A stretch of DNA of 64,000 nt from Thermoguttaceae bacterium. Lineage in GTDB: Bacteria; Planctomycetota; Planctomycetia; Pirellulales; Thermoguttaceae. A program made the position numbers and the translations under genes. The stretch is from positions 1 to 64,000 of the forward strand of contig JAGBAA010000086.1 in assembly GCA_017939795.1 (NCBI GenBank). Reading direction: 5' to 3'. A model generated the notes under the pieces. That model had not been told where the DNA came from and ran no database searches. It saw only the letters and a list, made by a program, of their open reading frames with translations. Shown here piece after piece: positions 17,778 through 26,473 of this stretch; the stretch's first letter is position 1; every line of letters starts with the position of its first letter.

Positions 17778-17979
17778 GACTGCGGGGGTGTCGGGCAGGC
17801 GGACTGCGGAGACGGTCTCTAGGGGTGAGTGTCTGTTTCCGCCGGGGCCATTCTGCGTCAGGTGGATGCAGAGCGGAAAAACGCAGTCAGGCGAATTTCA
17901 GAGTCAGGAGAATTTGGGACCGGATTTTTAATTTTTTTGCTGGAAAATCTTCTTTTTTTGAAAATTTTCTCTTTTTTTG

Positions 17980-18007
17980 TTGACAAATGGAGAATTTGGA
18001 ATAAAAT
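17980..18007 (+). promoter_or_regulatory. Strong sigma-70-type promoter
   Basis: TTGACA (17980-17985), 16-nt spacer, TAAAAT (18002-18007); it drives the tandem helical-repeat genes at 18181 and 19848. Confidence 0.65.
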
Positions 18008-18180
18008 TAAAGATAGATTAGCAGATGGTTTATTTGTCTGCATCTTTGGCAGGATCACAAATGGTTCGTCAGAAAATGAAATAGAAACGGAAAGACTTTT
18101 TCCATTTGAGTCAAAAACAGAAGTACGTAAGATTTTTTGCACATAGACCGCGTAAGGCTGCGGATGATCAGGAGTTCCAC

Positions 18181-19767
18181 ATGCAGCAGACAGACCATTG
18201 GGAGTCTCAGTTTGCGGGATCAGATTTGAAAGAAAACTGCGAATTGAGATCCTTGAAGTTCTTTCTTGCCAAGCGCAGCCGTGCGCAGCTTGAACGCTGT
18301 TCGGAGCGGATCGTAGACGTGATCCGGGAACGCGACATCCCAGTAGATGTGCACCGCAGAATGACGTTTTATCTGGATCGCCTCAAAGGCGTCTCCAGGC
18401 TGACTTTTTTTAATGCGCTTCTTGCCAAAGCGATCTATGTCGGCGAGACGGAAGATGTTGAGGAGAAAGTCCGTCTCATTGAAGAGTTCCTGGAGCTTGC
18501 TGAAACTCCGCTGGATCAGCGTGCCTGTCTGGAAGTGATCTGTCGGCTGATCCTCAACTGCATCACGATGGATCTTCCTCCCCGGGTGAAGAACCGGTTT
18601 CCGTTTTCGTTTTTGGTGTTGATGGCGCATCCGAACGGTTCCGCAACGATCCGGGAACTCTGTGCCGGCGGGCTTTTTAATCTTTTTTTCCAGTTGGGAT
18701 CTCTGGAAGAAGAGAAGGTTTTTCTGGAACGTTTCATTGACGTGTCGCGGGTCTTCATGCATGAGGAACGTGTGGTGAATCTGCTTCTCAAAACGCTGGT
18801 GAACTATTCCTACAAGATCCGCGAAACGGAAGAGAAACGCCGTCTTCTTGGCGTGATGCGCGAATTCGCAGCCATCCCCTCAACAGGAGACGAGAATCAG
18901 CTTGTTTACGCAAAAGGACTCTCCAACTACATCATGTTTCTTGATGCGGAAGCAATGGACGAGAAACTGCGCAAACTGGAAGAACTTCGCCAAATGATCC
19001 AGGGGGAACGGTTCTGGAATTATGCTGAGACGTACGTCCATACGCTGTTCAAAACGGCGATCGACACGGAAGATCTTGAGATCAAAAGAGCTTTTTTCCG
19101 CGGATACCAGAGTATCCTGAGTATTCGAAATGATGGTCCGGCAGCTTTTCGGGAAGCGGCGGCGCAGTTTCTTTTCAATCATTTCGTGGATGTGCAGGAG
19201 ATCGAGGAAAAACGCTCCGTCATGGAAGAGATGCAATTCCTCTGGAAGATGGACGGAAACGACGAGAATGTTGCGCGCGAGATGGCCCGGCTTCTGGTGA
19301 ATCTGATCATTGATGATCCGGATGAGGTGGAAAAACGGAAACATTTTGCCCTCATGGAGAAGATCGCTGCAGATTTTCCGGAAAATCCCGAGATCCTGCT
19401 GGAGTATGCCAAGGCTCTCGTGAATTTTTCGATCTGCGATTCACCGGTCAATGAAAAGCTGGAATTCCTGAAAAAACTTTTTGTACTTCGGGAAAAAATG
19501 GTGTCGGGAGCCATCCGAAAGCCCCAGTCGGAGACGATGACCGACTTTTTGTGCATTTGCGCGCAGGGGATCCTGATTTTTGTCTCTCTGGTGAAGGATG
19601 AGACACAGCGTCTGGAGTGCGTGCAGCAATTGCCTCCATTCGCAAAATTCAGGGAAAGCCTTTTTGCTGACGTCTTTCGGTCCGTCCTCAGGGATCTCCT
19701 CCGTACGGAACTGGAACCCCCGGTCCGCAGGATCCTGGAAGAGTATATGCAGGAGGCCAAACACTGA
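18181..19767 (+). CDS. Alpha-helical repeat protein of unknown function (first of two)
   Basis: 528 residues from the ATG at 18181, chosen because CAGGAG precedes it. The protein is almost entirely amphipathic helices of about 35-40 residues with recurrent patterns such as DVEEKVRLIEEFLELAETPLDQ, EEEKVFLERFIDVSRVF, EEKRRLLGVMREFAAIP, EEKRSVMEEMQFLWKM and VEKRKHFALMEKIAADFPENPEILLEYAKALVNF, resembling TPR/HEAT-type solenoids. No signal peptide, membrane helix or enzymatic motif. The following gene (19848) has the same size and texture and lies 80 nt downstream. Likely a scaffold or adaptor; function unknown. Confidence 0.75.
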   Translation: MQQTDHWESQFAGSDLKENCELRSLKFFLAKRSRAQLERCSERIVDVIRERDIPVDVHRRMTFYLDRLKGVSRLTFFNALLAKAIYVGETEDVEEKVRLIEEFLELAETPLDQRACLEVICRLILNCITMDLPPRVKNRFPFSFLVLMAHPNGSATIRELCAGGLFNLFFQLGSLEEEKVFLERFIDVSRVFMHEERVVNLLLKTLVNYSYKIRETEEKRRLLGVMREFAAIPSTGDENQLVYAKGLSNYIMFLDAEAMDEKLRKLEELRQMIQGERFWNYAETYVHTLFKTAIDTEDLEIKRAFFRGYQSILSIRNDGPAAFREAAAQFLFNHFVDVQEIEEKRSVMEEMQFLWKMDGNDENVAREMARLLVNLIIDDPDEVEKRKHFALMEKIAADFPENPEILLEYAKALVNFSICDSPVNEKLEFLKKLFVLREKMVSGAIRKPQSETMTDFLCICAQGILIFVSLVKDETQRLECVQQLPPFAKFRESLFADVFRSVLRDLLRTELEPPVRRILEEYMQEAKH

Positions 19768-19847
19768 CGCAAACGGACTGCCGAAAAGGGAAACGGCAGA
19801 ATGTTCAGGAGAATGGAAATCGAGTATGGCGCAGGGAGTACCAAAGA

Positions 19848-21296
19848 ATGAAAGAGTCCAATGCGGAAAAAGATCCTTCCGGAGATGGATTTTTAAATTC
19901 CGGACCGGTAGAAGTTCTGTTTTCGGAGTCTTTTGGTGAAATTGAGTCTCTGCCGTCGGAGTTTTGGGACGAGTTCCGTTCTTTGCTGAGTATGCGGGAA
20001 GATCCTTGGACGGATCTTGTCCCGGTTTTGGTTCGGGCTTTCGTCCGGTTTACGGAAACCGGGACTGATCTGGCGGAGCGGAGAAGCCGGATGACGCATC
20101 TTCAAAAACTCTCGGTCATGGAAAATGCCCCGTCTGTTTTTCGTGAGGCTTTTTTTCGTTTCTTTTTTCAGCGGATCCAGAATGAATTTCAGGAATGCGA
20201 AAGAGCATGGCTTGGAGAATTTCTGATCGCCGTCCCGTTTCTGATTTCTTTTTCCGGAGAACTTCAGGAACTTTTGGCAGACCGGCTTCTCCATTTTCTT
20301 CAGACGTCCGCAAAACCGGAGGTTCGGCAGCGGGTACTTGAGGCACTTCTGTATCTGGCGGAAAATTCTCCCGTTTCCCTGACTGTCTATCGGGACTGTG
20401 CCCGAGCTATTCAGGTTCAGTTGAAATTGTGTCGGACACCAGAGGAAAGAGCAGTCCTTCTGTCAAAATTGGCGGCGTTCTGCAATGCGTTTCCAAAGGA
20501 TCCGGAACTGCGGTACACTCGTGCACAGGCGGCTGTTTATCTGCTGGAATGTTGCGAAACATCCAAAGAGACCCTCGCGCAGCTCGACGTTTTGCGCCGT
20601 CTGGCGGAACTGTCTGTTTCCGAACAGTCCGGAATGTGTATTTTCGGTACGGAAAAGATTCGCCGGCTTTTCGCACAGGGACTTTTTCTGATGCTTCGGC
20701 ATTCCCAGAGAGCCAGCGAAAGAGACTTTTTTCTGCTGGAATTGAAGCATTTGGCGGAAAGTGAGCCGGAGGATCGGCAAATTTCGGAGTTTTACGTGCG
20801 CGGAGTGGCTTCTGTACTGCAAAGTGTTCGTGAGCCGGATGAGCGGAATGCCTGGTTCCAGGCACTGGAAAAGTTTACGGAACAGGAGGGACTGACTTCG
20901 GAAATGAAAGCGGGGGTCCTGGAAGGCGGGACGTATTGGCTCATTGGCCGGCTTTCGGAAAGTGAAGCCGCTTTGAAAATTTCCCGGGAAAAAGTTCAGG
21001 AATGGGAAACGCGAAAAACGGCAGATTGCCGACGGATCCAGGAACTTTTGTGCCGACTGTGGAGCAAAAAGGACCAGAATGCCGCATTTCGCTACTTTTT
21101 TGCGTGTGCACTTTTACTGTCCATGAACGGAGAATCTTCGGTGGAAAAACGAAAGAGCTGGGCCTCCCAACTTGCGGAGTGCCGTTCTGTTCGGCTTACG
21201 GAGCTGGATGAACTCTACCGAACGTGCCGCAGCTGGTTTCTTGCGAATGAATGGGATGAAGATGTCCGAAAATCGATCCTTTCTGCACTGCGGTGA
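19848..21296 (+). CDS. Alpha-helical repeat protein of unknown function (second of two)
   Basis: 482 residues; AGGGAGT precedes the ATG by about 12 nt. It shares composition and repeat rhythm with the upstream gene: phrases such as TPEERAVLLSKLAAFCNAFPKDPELRYTRAQAAVYL (about 195-230) and SKETLAQLDVLRRLAELSVSE match the upstream EEKRxxLxxxxxFAxxPxxPE pattern, so the pair may be a diverged tandem duplication. Probably cytoplasmic. No function is assignable. Confidence 0.72.
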   Translation: MKESNAEKDPSGDGFLNSGPVEVLFSESFGEIESLPSEFWDEFRSLLSMREDPWTDLVPVLVRAFVRFTETGTDLAERRSRMTHLQKLSVMENAPSVFREAFFRFFFQRIQNEFQECERAWLGEFLIAVPFLISFSGELQELLADRLLHFLQTSAKPEVRQRVLEALLYLAENSPVSLTVYRDCARAIQVQLKLCRTPEERAVLLSKLAAFCNAFPKDPELRYTRAQAAVYLLECCETSKETLAQLDVLRRLAELSVSEQSGMCIFGTEKIRRLFAQGLFLMLRHSQRASERDFFLLELKHLAESEPEDRQISEFYVRGVASVLQSVREPDERNAWFQALEKFTEQEGLTSEMKAGVLEGGTYWLIGRLSESEAALKISREKVQEWETRKTADCRRIQELLCRLWSKKDQNAAFRYFFACALLLSMNGESSVEKRKSWASQLAECRSVRLTELDELYRTCRSWFLANEWDEDVRKSILSALR

Positions 21297-21362
21297 ATTC
21301 ACTGGAAGATCGGACCGTTCCTCCATTTTTCTGAAATTTGTGTTTTCTGGGGGCTGTTTGGG

Positions 21363-22406
21363 TCAGTGCCGTGTTTCCGGCGTACTGCGTTTCTGTTTTT
21401 TGCGGGATTTTTTCTCCGGAGGAACAAATTCCACGACCGGACGGAATCCCGCTTTCGAAACGTTCCTCTGAGAGTCACGGGCAGCTGCACGACAGCGGGC
21501 TTCTCCCGCCTCAAAACTTCCGCCTCTCAAAACGCGGAATCGTCCCTGAGCCGGTCCGGAAGGATCTTTTTCCGGTGCGTTCACATAGAAACTTTCCTCG
21601 TACCAGTCGCGGCACCATTCCGCCGCATTTCCGTGCATATCGTAGAGAAACCAGAGATTTCCCTTTTTCTTTTTCGCAGGATGAAGTTTTGCTTTGGAGT
21701 TTCCCGAATGCCAGCCGGTCTGGTTCAGATCTCCGCAGAAGGGGCGTCCGCTTCCTGCCCGGCATGCATACTCCCACTGGGCTTCTGTCGGGAACTGGGC
21801 ACGATACCCGGTTTTTCTGCCGAAAAGTTCACAGAAACGCGCCGCTTCTTCCCACGTGAGGTCTGCCTTTGGGAGCCGTTTTTCCTTTTCATCCGGAAGA
21901 GGTTCTTTCATGACGGCAGCCCATAATTCGCGCGTGACTTCCGTTTCGAGGATCCAGAATCCCTGACTCAGGACGACCCGATGAAGCCGTTCCTCCTCTT
22001 TTCTTCCCTTCTCATTTTCCGGTGAACCCATCCGAAATGTTCCGCGCGGGCACCATCGAAAAACGCATTCGACGCCGTTGACGTTCAGGACCCGTTTCTG
22101 GCCGGCGAACTCGCCCTGCCGGACTTCCTTAACGGCGAAATCTCCATCCCGGCTGAAACCATTCTGGAAAAAATGCACCATGCCGTCCAGACTCCCGCAC
22201 CAGCTCCAGAACCAAAAACATCCCGCAAGCAGCAGACCGCAGAAACACCAGACCAGAAAAGAGTCTCCCGAGCGTTTCCAAAAGTATTTCAGCCCGGTCG
22301 GAGCCTGAGATTTTGGAGATCTTCCGGCTTTTTCGACGGTTTTGCCGACCATTTTTTCAGGTGAGCGGGAACGTGGAGCTTTTTCTTTCATGCGGAGTCT
22401 CTTCAT
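21363..22406 (-). CDS. Membrane-anchored SUMF1/FGE-sulfatase-domain protein
   Basis: 347 residues from the ATG at 22406 (a TTG at 22466 is less likely). A basic N-terminus precedes a membrane helix (about 50-75, FLVWCFCGLLLAGCFWFWSW). The SUMF1 domain shows RGTFRMGSPENEKGR, FWILETEVTRELWAAVM, DLTWEEAARFCELFGRKTGYRAQFPTEAQWEYACRAG, LYDMHGNAAEWCRDWY and FRVLRGGSFEAGEARCRAAARD...GFRPV. It lacks the catalytic Cys pair of the true formylglycine-generating enzyme, so it is probably a non-sulfatase SUMF1 protein of the kind abundant in planctomycetes, often with kinases. The domain should face the periplasm. It has a Lys/Arg-rich tail. Confidence 0.85.
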   Translation of the reverse strand: MKRLRMKEKAPRSRSPEKMVGKTVEKAGRSPKSQAPTGLKYFWKRSGDSFLVWCFCGLLLAGCFWFWSWCGSLDGMVHFFQNGFSRDGDFAVKEVRQGEFAGQKRVLNVNGVECVFRWCPRGTFRMGSPENEKGRKEEERLHRVVLSQGFWILETEVTRELWAAVMKEPLPDEKEKRLPKADLTWEEAARFCELFGRKTGYRAQFPTEAQWEYACRAGSGRPFCGDLNQTGWHSGNSKAKLHPAKKKKGNLWFLYDMHGNAAEWCRDWYEESFYVNAPEKDPSGPAQGRFRVLRGGSFEAGEARCRAAARDSQRNVSKAGFRPVVEFVPPEKKSRKKQKRSTPETRH

Positions 22407-22470
22407 CAGGAGAAGTTGGGACCAAAACAGCCTTAAACAAAAAAAACGCCAAACTAAAACGGCCAAACAA

Positions 22471-22505
22471 AAAACCGCACGGTTTGAGGAATGCCGTGCG
22501 GTTTT
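22471..22505 (-). terminator. Terminator of alkaline phosphatase gene
   Basis: AAAACCGCACGG (22471-22482) pairs with CCGTGCGGTTTT (22494-22505), an 11-nt loop, 12 nt past the minus-strand stop; the T-run follows the stem on the minus strand. Confidence 0.88.
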
Positions 22506-22516
22506 GGTTCCTTCAT

Positions 22517-23917
22517 TTATTTCCGATCAAAAAGCTCTTTTTCGACCGGCACGATGTCCGTATTGTCGATGATCCGAGCATCGAATCCCCACATTTTCCC
22601 GAACGCCTCGTCAGTACAGCGAACGCGTTTCTCGAAGAGAGACGCACCGGCACCGCGGACGTAGAATGGAACGGGGGCATTCGTGTGGCTCCGCGAGAAG
22701 TAGCCGATTTCCGGAATATTTCCTTTTCCTTTTCCGATCGGCGTCTGGAAGAGCGACCCTTCCTTATCCGCGTTCGGTCCCCAGACGGAACCGGTCTCGT
22801 GGTCTGCCGTGAGGATGAGGGTCGTTTCTTCCCAGGAGGAATTTTTCTCGACCCACGCACAGACTGCATCGACCGCATCGTAGAATTCGTTCATCTCGTC
22901 GATGATTTTTTTGGGGTCTGTATTGCCGTGAGCCAGCCAGTCCACTGAGCCGGATTCGATGAGCAGATAGAATCCCTTCTCGTTTTGGTTCAGGACATTC
23001 AGGCCTGCGAGGGTACATTCGGTGAGCGTCGGGACCGTTTCATTGCGTTCCGGTTTTGTGCGGGATGACTGGAACGTGCTGGTGACTTTCGGAAGGCCCA
23101 TGAGTTTTTTCGGCGGAGCGGTCTCTCCGCTGGCGATCTTCTGGAAATCTTCACGGTTTTCAATGAATTTCCAGCCATAGTAGAGTTCCTCGGTCCAGAT
23201 CTCGCCCCAGGCGTGCTTGGACGGACCGTACTCGATGTACTTCGGTTTTTCACGGCGCTCCGCGTTTTCCGTATACCAGGGATGGCAGGCTCCCATGATG
23301 ACCGACAAAACTTCCGGTCCCTTGACCATTTCGCGCCAGAGATCCGCTCCGGAACCGCGCTTCATGTTGTGTCCGGCCACTCCTGCGGGAGTGGCGTGGG
23401 ACGGCATGACTGTCGTGATGGCGCCGGCGGCGAAACCTTTTTTGGTGATGTATTCCGCGATCGTTTCGAGCGGCTGGTCATTTTTGTCGTAGTTGATCCG
23501 CCCGTTTTTCGTCTTGACTCCCGTATTGATCGCCGTCGTCGCGGCCGCCGAGTCCGTCGGATTTTCCTGATGTTTTTTGAAAGACGCCCAGTGTGTCGCT
23601 GGATCATAGGAGCCGTCTTCACTGTAGCTCGTGATCTGCTGCACCTCGCCGTCCACGACCTTCGTATTCTGAACGACGCCGCTGAGGCTGTACGTCGTGC
23701 ATCCGAATTCGCTCCATCCATTGCCCGGTTTCATGAACGGAAGTCCGCGGTCTTCACCAGTCCGGTACTGAGAAGAAATGCGGTACGCACCATATCCGCC
23801 GCCGTCCACGATCATGATGATGACGTTCGTCTTGGCGAAAACGAAAGATGTGCAGAAAACCAAGGTGAGGATCATCCCCATCAAGAAGCGTCCTGAAATT
23901 CTGGTCAAACGGGACAT
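22517..23917 (-). CDS. Secreted alkaline phosphatase (PhoA superfamily)
   Basis: 466 residues with a signal peptide (RFLMGMILTLVFCTSFVFA, cleavage near 28). The metal and nucleophile motifs are visible: VIIMIVDGGGYG (metal Asp), ENPTDSAAATTAINTG (Ser nucleophile in the TDSAAAAT context), MPSHATPAGVAGHN, LIESGSVDWLAHGND-like region with IDEMNEFYDAV, and LTADHETG. PF00245 enzymes release phosphate from monoesters in the periplasm. With a phosphate-selective-type porin at 45218 it suggests phosphate scavenging; no pho box was identified. Confidence 0.92.
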   Translation of the reverse strand: MSRLTRISGRFLMGMILTLVFCTSFVFAKTNVIIMIVDGGGYGAYRISSQYRTGEDRGLPFMKPGNGWSEFGCTTYSLSGVVQNTKVVDGEVQQITSYSEDGSYDPATHWASFKKHQENPTDSAAATTAINTGVKTKNGRINYDKNDQPLETIAEYITKKGFAAGAITTVMPSHATPAGVAGHNMKRGSGADLWREMVKGPEVLSVIMGACHPWYTENAERREKPKYIEYGPSKHAWGEIWTEELYYGWKFIENREDFQKIASGETAPPKKLMGLPKVTSTFQSSRTKPERNETVPTLTECTLAGLNVLNQNEKGFYLLIESGSVDWLAHGNTDPKKIIDEMNEFYDAVDAVCAWVEKNSSWEETTLILTADHETGSVWGPNADKEGSLFQTPIGKGKGNIPEIGYFSRSHTNAPVPFYVRGAGASLFEKRVRCTDEAFGKMWGFDARIIDNTDIVPVEKELFDRK

Positions 23918-24232
23918 TTTATCTGAATCCTTTTTGTTTCAGAGCAGCACGCACAAATTGCGGGATTGGGGAGATGAAGATTTTCCTGCGTGCGTAGAGA
24001 AAATCTTTCGCATATTCACCAATCTACCACAGAATACAAAAAAGTCAAGGGCGGGCAGTTCTCTTTGAAAATTTTTCGACAAATTATCGGTTTTCGCTAA
24101 GAATTGGTTTCAAATTTTCTGTGAGCTTTTTTCAAGTCTTGAGCCATTCGTCTCTTCCGGTTTTTCGTTTTGGGGTTTGTGCAGAAAATTCCATTTTCAG
24201 CCTGTTTTCATTCTATGAAGTTTCTGTTTCCC

Positions 24233-24272
24233 CGTGTCTCATCGTGTCTCATCGTGTCTCATCGTGTCTCAT
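24233..24272. repeat. Fourfold perfect 10-nt tandem repeat
   Basis: CGTGTCTCAT repeated four times without mismatch, just beyond the rph terminator. Confidence 0.95.
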
Positions 24273-24290
24273 CCGGCGCGGTTTGCGATG

Positions 24291-24313
24291 AAAAAGCGGC
24301 GCACAAACGCCGC
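24291..24313 (-). terminator. rph terminator
   Basis: On the minus strand GCGGCG/CGCCGC arms (24308-24313 and 24296-24301) with a 6-nt loop are followed by TTTTT. It is 77 nt past the rph stop. Confidence 0.65.
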
Positions 24314-24389
24314 CTTGCTGATTCCTGGACGATTGGGATTCCTATTTTGGTCCCAAACGTTGCCTTTTTGCGGGCTTTGGTTTTCCGTC

Positions 24390-25112
24390 TCAGCCTCCGT
24401 TTTTCTGGATCTCTGTCAGTTCACTGATCCCTTTTTTGGCGAGAGCCAGCAGTGCGGCAAGCTGATTCTCGTCGAAAGTTGCTTCTTCGCCTGTTCCCTG
24501 GATCTCGATGAATCGTCCTCCTGCGGTCATGACGACATTCATGTCGACTTCTGCGGCCGCATCTTCCAGATAGCAGAGATCCAGACGCGGTTCACCTTCC
24601 ACGAGTCCGACGCTTACTGCAGCGGCATAGTCGCGTGCCGGGAAGTCAGGATCTCCCGGAACCATGTTCTGGAATTCCTCGATGGAGTGGAGCGCATCGA
24701 GCAGAGCGATCATCGCTCCGGTAATGGAAAGCGTTCTCGTTCCCCCGTCTGCCTGAAGTACGTCGCAGTCGATCGTGACGGCGCGCGGCCCGAGTTTTTC
24801 CAGATCAACGACGGCACGCAGACTGCGTCCGATCAGACGCTGTATCTCAGAGGAGCGTCCGTCGATCTTCCCGCCTCGTTCCCGGCTTTTTCGCGGTGAA
24901 GTGCTGCCCGGCATCATGGAATACTCTGCCGTGACCCAGCCTCGGTTTTCTTCCGGATCCATCCACGCGGGGAGTTTGGAAGAGACGGACGCCGTGCAGA
25001 GGACCATCGTTTCGCCGGCACGGATCAGGACACTGCCGGGAGTTTTGTTCGTGAAGTGCCTCAAAACACTGATGGGGCGAAGTTCATTGGTTTTTCTTTC
25101 GTCGGGCCGCAT
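24390..25112 (-). CDS. rph: Ribonuclease PH
   Basis: 240 residues from the ATG at 25112 with AAAGGAG immediately upstream; a longer frame to 25205 lacks support. RNase PH phosphorolytically trims tRNA 3' ends. It opens [14 protein letters not shown] and has [32 protein letters not shown], the [32 protein letters not shown]-binding segment, [20 protein letters not shown] (phosphate site) and [25 protein letters not shown]. The length is normal and all core motifs are intact. Confidence 0.97.
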   Translation of the reverse strand: MRPDERKTNELRPISVLRHFTNKTPGSVLIRAGETMVLCTASVSSKLPAWMDPEENRGWVTAEYSMMPGSTSPRKSRERGGKIDGRSSEIQRLIGRSLRAVVDLEKLGPRAVTIDCDVLQADGGTRTLSITGAMIALLDALHSIEEFQNMVPGDPDFPARDYAAAVSVGLVEGEPRLDLCYLEDAAAEVDMNVVMTAGGRFIEIQGTGEEATFDENQLAALLALAKKGISELTEIQKNGG

Positions 25113-25338
25113 GAGATCTCCTTTCTGAAATTGCGCAAATGGAACAGGATCGGGAACGCTGGGGAATTGAGGATATTTCGTGGAGGTTTCACAAAATTCT
25201 CCCAAATTCTTCGTGTTTTGACGAATTTTCTCAAATTCACTATTTACTTTTTCGGATTTTTTTGGTAGTTTATTTTCTCAGAGTTTCCTGAAATCCGGAT
25301 TTTACCCGGAAAAACCGATTTTCCAATACGCAATCGTC

Positions 25339-26244
25339 ATGGCTGATCCATTCCTTTTTTTGTTTCGTAAATTCCGTACTGCGCAAAGCCTTTCTTTCGC
25401 AGAGAGACCGTGCGGCGTACTTTGTGCTTTTTTTATACTGAGCCTCTGCTTTGTTTTTTCAGCGTCGGCATCTGCTGAAGTTCCGACGACCGTCTCTTCC
25501 GGTCTTCCGGCTGAGGAGCACGATGCGGCGGTGAGCAGTGGAGAGTTCCGCGTCAACTACAAAATCATGAATGAGGATGGTTCGGAGATCATTTCGTCGG
25601 GAAAAACGCTCTTTGCGGATGGAAATGCCTACGATTTTGTGGATCATTCGGATGAGATCATCATCTTCAATATGCGGTCAAAAAAAATCTGCGTGCTGGA
25701 CATCAAGGCGAGAAAAAAATGGGAGACGACTCCGGAAGAGGTGCACAAATACGCGACCCGCATCTGCCGCTGGGGGATGGGACACGAAAACGAAGAGATC
25801 CGGAAGTTCTTTTTGCCGGAATTCAAAGTGAGCTACGATGATGCGAAACAGGAATACTCTTTCGTTTCGGAGAGTTTCTCGTACATCGTGTCTGCATCCA
25901 AGACTAAGAAGCCCGAAATGCTTGAGCTTTACCGGCGTTTTGCGCGTCTGTCGTGCCAGACGAACATGACGCTCTCGCCGGGGTCGCGGACACTCTATGC
26001 GCGCTCTCAGGTGAACGACACGGTCTTCAATGCGAATGCACTCATCGATCGGCTTCAGCTGACGCTTCAGGAAACGCACGGACCATTTACCAAAACGCTC
26101 GTCCTTCTTTCCGATTACCAGTACCTGCCGAGGCTGGTCGATTCGGATCGGACGCTGATCAGGCAGGTCGAAGACTACCTGGCGCTTTTCCATGAGACGA
26201 CGCTCGCTCATTTTCAGAACAGGCGGATGCGTTCTGGGAAATAA
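25339..26244 (+). CDS. Exported protein of unknown function
   Basis: 301 residues. A long N-region then a hydrophobic stretch (LCAFFILSLCFVFSASASA, about 28-46) looks like a signal peptide. The mature part begins with FRVNYKIMNEDGSEIISSGKTLFADGNAYDFVDHSDEIIIFN and continues as beta-rich then helical sequence, with no catalytic motif. I recall similar exported proteins in planctomycetes that open with an R-x-x-Y-K strand and DFV...EI pattern, possibly related in fold to outer-membrane lipoprotein-sorting proteins, but this is a guess. It stands alone with a terminator behind it. Confidence 0.65.
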   Translation: MADPFLFLFRKFRTAQSLSFAERPCGVLCAFFILSLCFVFSASASAEVPTTVSSGLPAEEHDAAVSSGEFRVNYKIMNEDGSEIISSGKTLFADGNAYDFVDHSDEIIIFNMRSKKICVLDIKARKKWETTPEEVHKYATRICRWGMGHENEEIRKFFLPEFKVSYDDAKQEYSFVSESFSYIVSASKTKKPEMLELYRRFARLSCQTNMTLSPGSRTLYARSQVNDTVFNANALIDRLQLTLQETHGPFTKTLVLLSDYQYLPRLVDSDRTLIRQVEDYLALFHETTLAHFQNRRMRSGK

Positions 26245-26265
26245 TTCCTGGGAAAATCTTTTCAG

Positions 26266-26308
26266 AAGCCGGAAACCGGGGCCAGCAAAACCGGGACCGG
26301 CTTTTTTT
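26266..26308 (+). terminator. Terminator behind 25339-26244
   Basis: AAGCCGG (26266-26272) and CCGGCTT (26297-26303) followed by TTTTTT. Confidence 0.75.
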
Positions 26309-26393
26309 GTGAATTTTGGAAAGATGGAGACTTTTGGAGTGTTGGGGAGTGGGAATTTTTCAGAAAATTTTCAGAAAATTTCCTTCACCCCCC

Positions 26394-26422
26394 TTAACAT
26401 TTTGGACGAGGACGGGTAAAAT
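26394..26422 (+). promoter_or_regulatory. Promoter for 26474 operon
   Basis: TTAACA, 17-nt spacer, TAAAAT (26417-26422), about 50 nt before the start codon. Confidence 0.5.
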
Positions 26423-26473
26423 AAAAAAGTTTTCGGAGATCGATTTTAAATAATTGGGAGTGAACTTTTTGCG

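Larger units (their letters stand above)
17565..18180. other. Intergenic region between pheS and first helical-repeat gene
   Basis: A 616-nt A/T-rich stretch. It holds a run of AAAGTYYC-type 9-10-nt repeats at 17721-17777, and a strong promoter at 17980-18007 giving a leader of about 170 nt to the next gene. A TTG at 18106 would extend the downstream protein by 25 residues but lacks a ribosome-binding site. I see no RNA gene. Confidence 0.5.
23918..24389. other. Intergenic region between alkaline phosphatase and rph
   Basis: 472 nt. It contains a perfect fourfold 10-nt tandem repeat (24233-24272) and the rph terminator (24291-24313). No gene or structured RNA family was recognised in the rest. 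Confidence 0.5.

Noticed and set aside
21363-22406. True formylglycine-generating enzyme for sulfatases
   Set aside because: The catalytic Cys pair is not found and no sulfatase gene is near.
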